Shown in pieces: positions 59,322-64,000 of a DNA stretch of 64,000 nucleotides (the stretch's first letter is position 1; each line of letters begins with the position of its first letter). The translations under genes were made by a program, and so were the position numbers. This DNA is from Cronobacter condimenti 1330. Lineage in GTDB: Bacteria > Pseudomonadota > Gammaproteobacteria > Enterobacterales > Enterobacteriaceae. The DNA is taken from the NCBI RefSeq assembly GCF_001277255.1, contig NZ_CP012264.1, positions 3,100,001 to 3,164,000 of the forward strand. The letters run 5' to 3'. The notes beneath the pieces were generated by a model. It was not told the origin of the DNA. It saw only the letters and a list, made by a program, of their open reading frames with translations, and did no database searches.

Positions 59322-60281
59322 GTGACGTTTACTTCCGCACTGCGCTCCGCGCTTGCCGCCAGCCTGCTGGTTTTGGGAATTTCCTCAGTTTCACAGGCCG
59401 CCGACTGGCCACGCAAGATAACCGATAGCCGCGGCGTGCAAACGCTTGAGAAAGCGCCACAGCGCATTGTCTCCACCAGCGTCACGCTCACCGGCTCGCT
59501 GCTGGCGATAGACGCCCCGGTCGTCGCAAGCGGCGCCACATCGCCGGGCAACCGCGTCGCCGACGCCCAGGGGTTTCTTCGCCAGTGGGGCGATGTGGCG
59601 AAAGCGCGTCATGTCGCGCGGCTCTATATCGGCGAGCCCAATGCCGAAGCGGTCGCCGCGCAGATGCCGGATCTTATTCTGGTCAGCGCCACCGGTGGTG
59701 ATTCCGCGCAGGCGTTGTATGAGCAGTTTTCTGCCATCGCCCCGACGCTTGTGATTAATTACGACGATAAAAGCTGGCAGCAGTTGTTAACGCAGCTTGG
59801 TGAGATAACGGGCCACGAGAAAGAGGCCGCCGCGCGCATCGCGCAGTTTGACCGCCAGCTTGCGCAGGCGAAAACGCACATGAAACTGCCGCCACAGCCG
59901 GTCAGCGCGCTGGTCTACAACCCTGCCGCTCACGGCGCGAATCTCTGGACGGCGCAATCTGCGCAGGGGAAACTGCTGGGCCAGCTCGGCTTTACGCTTG
60001 CGCCGCCGCCTGTTCTGCAAAGCCTTACCAGTATGGGCAAGCGCCACGATATTATTCAGCTTGGCGGGGAGAATCTGGCCGCGGGGCTTAACGGCGAGAC
60101 GCTGTTTTTATTCGCAGGTGATGATAAAGACGCCACGGCGCTGATGCGCGATCCGCTCCTGGCTCATCTGCCAGCGGTGCAAAACAAACGGGTTTACGCA
60201 CTCGGCACCGAAACTTTCCGGCTCGATTACTACAGCGCAAGCCTGCTCCTTAAGCGGCTTGAGGCGTTATTTAAAGCCTAA
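59322..60281 (+). CDS. fepB: Ferric enterobactin periplasmic binding protein
   Basis: FepB (319 aa; E. coli 318) binds ferric enterobactin in the periplasm and passes it to FepDG. A signal peptide covers residues about 1-27 (ALAASLLVLGISSVSQA). Mature text mirrors E. coli: DWPRKITDSRGVQTLEKAPQRIVSTSVTLTGSLLAIDAPVVASGATSP and GKRHDIIQLGGENLAAGLNGETLFLFAGDDKD. The start is GTG at 59322, with AGGA 9 bases upstream. It diverges from entC. Confidence 0.96.
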   Translation: MTFTSALRSALAASLLVLGISSVSQAADWPRKITDSRGVQTLEKAPQRIVSTSVTLTGSLLAIDAPVVASGATSPGNRVADAQGFLRQWGDVAKARHVARLYIGEPNAEAVAAQMPDLILVSATGGDSAQALYEQFSAIAPTLVINYDDKSWQQLLTQLGEITGHEKEAAARIAQFDRQLAQAKTHMKLPPQPVSALVYNPAAHGANLWTAQSAQGKLLGQLGFTLAPPPVLQSLTSMGKRHDIIQLGGENLAAGLNGETLFLFAGDDKDATALMRDPLLAHLPAVQNKRVYALGTETFRLDYYSASLLLKRLEALFKA

Positions 60282-60292
60282 TCTTCACCTGT

Positions 60293-60319
60293 AAAAAAGG
60301 GGCCTGCGGGCCCCTTTTT
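60293..60319. terminator. Terminator between fepB and entS
   Basis: AAAAAGGGGCC and GGCCCCTTTTT arms around a TGCG loop. It serves both convergent genes. Confidence 0.9.
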
Positions 60320-60320
60320 G

Positions 60321-61565
60321 TTATGCCTGTACCGGTGGTGGCGGCGACTGGCGCAGGCGGCGCAATTCGCCAAAAAGCAGTGCCAGCACTATCGCGACGA
60401 CCGCAAGCCCCAGCCCACCTGCGCTGGCAGAGCTGACCGGCGAGAGTAGCGCCCCCATTCCGCCTAACAGCGCCGCCCCGATGGCGTCTCCCGTTACGTT
60501 TTGCGCGGTCCACAGCCCGTTAATACGCCCAAGCATCTCGTCCGGCGTCTGGGTCTGGATGAGCGTGTACTGGATAAGCGAGCTGATGCCGCTCAGGTAC
60601 CCGAATAGCGTCAGGCACGCGAAGGCCAGCGGCCAGAACGGCATCAGACTGAACACGCCGACTGCCGCCAGCGCCAGCACCGAGGCGATAAGCATCGTGC
60701 GGCCGGGGCGCGGGGCGTGCGCGAGCCCGCCGCTGGTAAGGGCGCCCAGCGCCGCGCCGAGCGGGACAGCCGCATAAAGCACGCCGATTTCGCCACTCGC
60801 CATCTGCCAGTGGCTGGCAAGCGACGGGTACAGCACACGCACCGCGCTCGCCATCGTCAGCAGCGCGCCAATGAGCGCCACGCCCCCCACCACGGGGCTT
60901 GCGAGAAGAAAACGCAGCCCATCAAGGAGCGCGCGTAGCGGGTGCTGACGCTGCATTTGCGGCGCGGGAAGTGCAGGTAGCGTGAGCAGCGGCAGAAGCG
61001 TCAGAAAGGTGCCGAGCGCCGCCAGCGCGTAGTTCCACGCCACACCACCCCAGGCGAGCAGCATCCCGCCGAGCAGCGGCGAAATTACGGATCCCAGACG
61101 TACTGTCAGCATCGTGATCGCACCCGCCTGCATCAGGTTTTCACGCCCGACGATGGCCGGTGTTGCCGCCAGCAGCGCGGTCACGCCGATTGCGCCGAAA
61201 AAGCCGTCCCACAGGCCGAGCAGATAAATGGCCGTCACCGACGGCGCGGGTAGCATGGCGTTGATCCAAAGTCCGATAAACCCGACGCCGCAGGTCGAGC
61301 GCGCCAGCAGGATGAGCTTTTTGCGCTCGTGCCGATCGGCCAGCACGCCGCCGGTCATCAGTCCGATGAACATCGCGGCCCCCGTCAGCGTCACGGCAAG
61401 CCCAACCTGAAACGGCGATCCGGTGAGCGTCTGGATTTGTACCGGTACCGCCACGCCGAGCAGACCGAGGCCAAGAATAGAGATAAAACGCGCCAGAAAG
61501 ACCGCGCGATAGGCGGGATGGGTTTTCAATAACGAGAGATTAAGCAGCAGCGAATGTCGGTTCAT
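60321..61565 (-). CDS. entS: Enterobactin exporter EntS
   Basis: EntS (414 aa) is an MFS exporter of the inner membrane that moves enterobactin to the periplasm. About 12 helices are visible; LLKTHPAYRAVFLARFISILGLGLLGVAVPVQI, GVLADRHERKKLILLARS and YTLIQTQTPDEMLGRINGLWTAQNVTGDAIGAALLGG are typical. It diverges from fepD, and both share the Fur box at 61636-61654. Confidence 0.96.
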   Translation of the reverse strand: MNRHSLLLNLSLLKTHPAYRAVFLARFISILGLGLLGVAVPVQIQTLTGSPFQVGLAVTLTGAAMFIGLMTGGVLADRHERKKLILLARSTCGVGFIGLWINAMLPAPSVTAIYLLGLWDGFFGAIGVTALLAATPAIVGRENLMQAGAITMLTVRLGSVISPLLGGMLLAWGGVAWNYALAALGTFLTLLPLLTLPALPAPQMQRQHPLRALLDGLRFLLASPVVGGVALIGALLTMASAVRVLYPSLASHWQMASGEIGVLYAAVPLGAALGALTSGGLAHAPRPGRTMLIASVLALAAVGVFSLMPFWPLAFACLTLFGYLSGISSLIQYTLIQTQTPDEMLGRINGLWTAQNVTGDAIGAALLGGMGALLSPVSSASAGGLGLAVVAIVLALLFGELRRLRQSPPPPVQA

Positions 61566-61635
61566 TACAGGGCCTTAACGCGAATTTTCCTTACCGGATA
61601 ACGGGGCGCTCATGCTAACATAGCCAGATAAGAGT

Positions 61636-61654
61636 GATAATAACTATCATTATC
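61636..61654. promoter_or_regulatory. Fur box between entS and fepD
   Basis: GATAATAACTATCATTATC matches about 16 of 19 bases of the Fur consensus. It lies 18 bases before the fepD start and 70 before entS. Confidence 0.9.
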
Positions 61655-61672
61655 GGTTTCAGGATGTGCGTT

Positions 61673-62680
61673 ATGTCGGCCTCGCGCTTTTCCACCAGGA
61701 TGGTTGTCCTGTTGTGTCTCTTTTTGCTGCTATTACTGATGGTTGCCCTCAGCCTTCTGGCGGGCGCCAAATCCCTGCCCTTCTCCCTTGTGATGGACGC
61801 CCTCGGAGGCACCTGCCGCAGCGCAGACTGCACTATCGTGCTTGATGCGCGTCTGCCGCGCACGCTCGCGGGCATCGTCGCCGGGGTTTCGCTCGGGCTT
61901 GCGGGCGCCTTGATGCAAACGTTGACCCGCAACCCGCTCGCGGATCCGGGCCTGCTCGGCGTCAATTCCGGCGCCAGTTTTGCCATTGTGCTTGGCGCTG
62001 CGGTGTGGGGTCTTAGCGGGCCGATGGCGATCCTCGCGCTGGCCCTGTGCGGCGCGCTGCTCGCCACGCTGGTAGTGGCGTTTACCGGCAGCGCGGGCGG
62101 CGGTCAGCTTAGCCCGGTGCGCCTGACGCTCGCGGGCGTGGCACTCGCTGCCGTGCTGGAGGGGCTTTCTGGCGGCATTGCGCTGCTAAACCCCATGGTG
62201 TATGACCAGCTGCGCTTCTGGCAGGCGGGCTCGCTTGATATCCGCACGTTTATTACGCTGAAAGCGATCGCGCCGGTGGTGGCGGCCGGCGTGGTTATCG
62301 CGCTGCTGCTCTGCCGCGCGCTGAATAATTTAAGCATGGGCGCAGACACCGCCACGGCGCTGGGAAGCCGGGTGGCGCGAACACAGCTGCTGGGTCTTAT
62401 CGCCATTACGCTGCTGTGCGCCAGCGCGACCGCCGTGGTCGGCCCCATCGCGTTTATCGGGTTGATGATGCCGCATCTGGCGCGCTGGCTGGTGGGCGCA
62501 GATCACCGCTGGTCGCTGCCGGTAACGCTGCTTGCTACGCCCTCGCTGTTGCTGCTGGCCGATATCATTGGCCGCCTGATAGTGCCGGGCGAATTGCGGG
62601 TATCGGTCGTGAGTGCCTTCATCGGCGCGCCGGCGCTCATTTATCTGGTGCGCCAGCGGCGCGGGGGAGCCTCGCTATGA
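61673..62680 (+). CDS. fepD: Ferric enterobactin permease FepD
   Basis: FepD (335 aa) is one of two inner-membrane permease subunits for ferric enterobactin, of the FecCD family; about nine to ten helices. Text: DARLPRTLAGIVAGVSLGLAGALMQTLTRNPLADPGLLGVNSGASFAIVLG and GPIAFIGLMMPHLARWLVGADHRWSLP. The start at 61673 has AGGA 9 bases upstream; an earlier in-frame ATG overlaps the Fur box and is unlikely. It overlaps fepG by four bases. Confidence 0.96.
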   Translation: MSASRFSTRMVVLLCLFLLLLLMVALSLLAGAKSLPFSLVMDALGGTCRSADCTIVLDARLPRTLAGIVAGVSLGLAGALMQTLTRNPLADPGLLGVNSGASFAIVLGAAVWGLSGPMAILALALCGALLATLVVAFTGSAGGGQLSPVRLTLAGVALAAVLEGLSGGIALLNPMVYDQLRFWQAGSLDIRTFITLKAIAPVVAAGVVIALLLCRALNNLSMGADTATALGSRVARTQLLGLIAITLLCASATAVVGPIAFIGLMMPHLARWLVGADHRWSLPVTLLATPSLLLLADIIGRLIVPGELRVSVVSAFIGAPALIYLVRQRRGGASL

Positions 62681-63669
62681 AAGCTCTCTCACCCCGTCTG
62701 ACGCTCTTCTGCCTTCTCTCGTTAAGCCTGTGCGCCGGGCTTGGCGTCTGGGCGCTGACGCAGGGCGCGGTGACGCTCGGCCCGGCGCAAGTGCTCAGCG
62801 CGTTAACCGGCGATGCGCCGCGTAATGTCTCGCTTATCGTGACCGAGTGGCGTTTGCCGCGCGTGGCAATGGCCCTGTTGCTGGGGGCAGCGCTTGGTGT
62901 GAGCGGCGCGATTTTTCAGTCGCTGATGCGAAACCCTTTAGGCAGCCCCGACGTCATGGGCTTTAACACCGGCGCCTGGAGCGGCGTACTGGTGGCGATG
63001 GTGTTTGCGGGCCAGCATCAGACAGCCATCGCGTTCTCTGCGATGGCCGGGGGCATGCTGACGGCGTTTGTCGTCTGGCTGCTCGCCTGGCGTAACGGAA
63101 TCGATACGTTCCGTCTGATCATTATCGGCATCGGCGTGCGCGCCATGCTGGTGGCGTTTAACACCTGGCTGTTGCTCCAGGCATCGCTTGAGACGGCGCT
63201 CTCTGCAGGGCTCTGGAACGCCGGGTCGCTCAATGGCATCACCTGGGCGAAAACACTGCCCGCCGCGCCGCTGTTGCTGCTGGCACTTGGCGCGAGCGCG
63301 CTGCTGGTGCGACGGATGCGGCTTTTAGAGATGGGCGATGACACTGCCTGCGCGCTCGGCGTGTCTGTCGAGCGCTCGCGACTCTTGCTGATGCTAACGG
63401 GTGTGATACTGACCGCGGGCGCGACGGCAATGGCAGGCCCCATCTCTTTTATCGCGCTGGTCGCGCCGCATATTGCCCGTCGCGTTAGCGGCACCGCGCG
63501 GTTCGGGTTAACCCAGGCGGCGCTCTGCGGCGCGCTGCTGCTGCTCGCAGCCGACCAGTGTGCGCAATATCTGTTCACGCCTTACCAGTTGCCGGTGGGG
63601 ACTGTTACGGTCTGCCTCGGCGGGATTTATCTCATCGCCTTGTTGATACAGGAGTCACGCAAGAGATGA
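62677..63669 (+). CDS. fepG: Ferric enterobactin permease FepG
   Basis: FepG (330 aa) is the second permease, partner of FepD. FecCD-family text: EWRLPRVAMALLLGAALGVSGAIFQSLMRNPLGSPDVMGFNTGAWSGVL and GPISFIALVAPHIARRVSG. Its start overlaps the fepD stop as ATGA and its stop overlaps the fepC start the same way, so the three genes are translationally coupled. Confidence 0.96.
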   Translation: MKALSPRLTLFCLLSLSLCAGLGVWALTQGAVTLGPAQVLSALTGDAPRNVSLIVTEWRLPRVAMALLLGAALGVSGAIFQSLMRNPLGSPDVMGFNTGAWSGVLVAMVFAGQHQTAIAFSAMAGGMLTAFVVWLLAWRNGIDTFRLIIIGIGVRAMLVAFNTWLLLQASLETALSAGLWNAGSLNGITWAKTLPAAPLLLLALGASALLVRRMRLLEMGDDTACALGVSVERSRLLLMLTGVILTAGATAMAGPISFIALVAPHIARRVSGTARFGLTQAALCGALLLLAADQCAQYLFTPYQLPVGTVTVCLGGIYLIALLIQESRKR

Positions 63670-64000
63670 CCACAACCTCACGTTTAACCGGTGACGCGCT
63701 CACGCTGGGCTATGGCGATTTTCGCGTAGCGGAAGGGCTGAATGTGGCTATTCCGGATGGAAAGTTCACGGCGATTATCGGCCCGAACGGCTGCGGAAAA
63801 TCGACGCTGCTGCGCACGTTAAGCCGTCTGATGAAGCCGCTTGCCGGACAGGTTCATCTGGATGGTGAGGCTATCCAGCGCTTCGCCACGAAAGAAGTCG
63901 CCAAACGCGTCGGGCTGCTTGCGCAAAACGCCAGCGCGCCGGGAGATATTACCGTGCAGGAACTGGTGGCGCGCGGCCGTTACCCGCACCAGCCGTTGTT
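63666..64000 (+). CDS. fepC: Ferric enterobactin ABC transporter ATPase, cut by window end
   Basis: The first 111 residues of FepC are visible and the rest lies beyond the window. The Walker A GPNGCGKSTLLRTLSRLM (about residues 39-56) is intact, followed by the family segment LDGEAIQRFATKEVAKRVGLLAQNASAPGDITVQELVARGRYPHQ. FepC powers uptake of ferric enterobactin through FepDG. Confidence 0.95.
   Translation, partial: MTTTSRLTGDALTLGYGDFRVAEGLNVAIPDGKFTAIIGPNGCGKSTLLRTLSRLMKPLAGQVHLDGEAIQRFATKEVAKRVGLLAQNASAPGDITVQELVARGRYPHQPL

Noticed and set aside
61634..61672. Earlier in-frame start of fepD
   Set aside because: It lies over the Fur box and lacks a ribosome site.

Overview
The window is chromosomal DNA of an enterobacterium in the Enterobacteriaceae. 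Almost every gene has a close E. coli or Klebsiella counterpart. The set (acetoin operon, indolepyruvate decarboxylase, YpdAB, methylthioribose kinase/isomerase, enterobactin genes) and the high GC coding style suggest Cronobacter or a near relative such as Franconibacter or Siccibacter. The genus is inferred from gene content and was not tested by alignment. I see no prophage, insertion sequence, CRISPR array or broken gene.

Left block (1-41 kb) follows the E. coli 54-min region with local changes. It starts with the end of an acetoin operon (budA, with divergent budR). Next come a CorA-like transporter, a cupin, the 23-codon gene ypdK, alaC, a DUF1479 gene, the pyruvate-responsive ypdA-ypdB pair, glk, ipdC, an aldo-keto reductase, ypeC, mntH (with MntR and Fur operators), nupC and pdeA. 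Two tRNA-Ala, yfeC-yfeD, gltX and a three tRNA-Val plus one tRNA-Lys operon follow. After these lie a FlxA-like gene with its own sigma-28-type promoter, ypeB-ligA-zipA, cysZ, cysK, ptsHI-crr, an unrecognised exported protein, the cysPTWA-cysM sulfur operon, yfeX-yfeY-yfeZ, a YgiW-like OB-fold protein, ypeA, amiA and hemF.

Middle block (41.3-49 kb) is the accessory part and the most interesting. mtnA and mtnK (methylthioribose salvage) diverge from a shared region carrying a perfect MetJ box. Convergent to mtnK lies an operon of a ribose-type ABC transporter (ATPase, permease, binding protein) followed by a cytoplasmic LVIVD-repeat propeller protein. The operon diverges from hcxA (ybdH), and that intergenic region carries two further runs of MetJ-like boxes. 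The layout suggests a methionine-repressed uptake and salvage system for methylthioribose or a related thio-compound.

Right block (49-64 kb) follows the E. coli 13-min region: hcxA, an extra MFS gene, ybdD, cstA and the enterobactin genes entH-A-B-E-C, fepB, entS, fepD, fepG and fepC (cut by the window end). Fur boxes lie in both divergent ent/fep promoters. hemF and hcxA lie far apart in E. coli K-12, so the methylthioribose region marks a junction between two blocks of gene order.

Many genes end in clear intrinsic terminators. REP-type palindromes lie between cysA and cysM, inside the ABC operon, and between cstA and entH.
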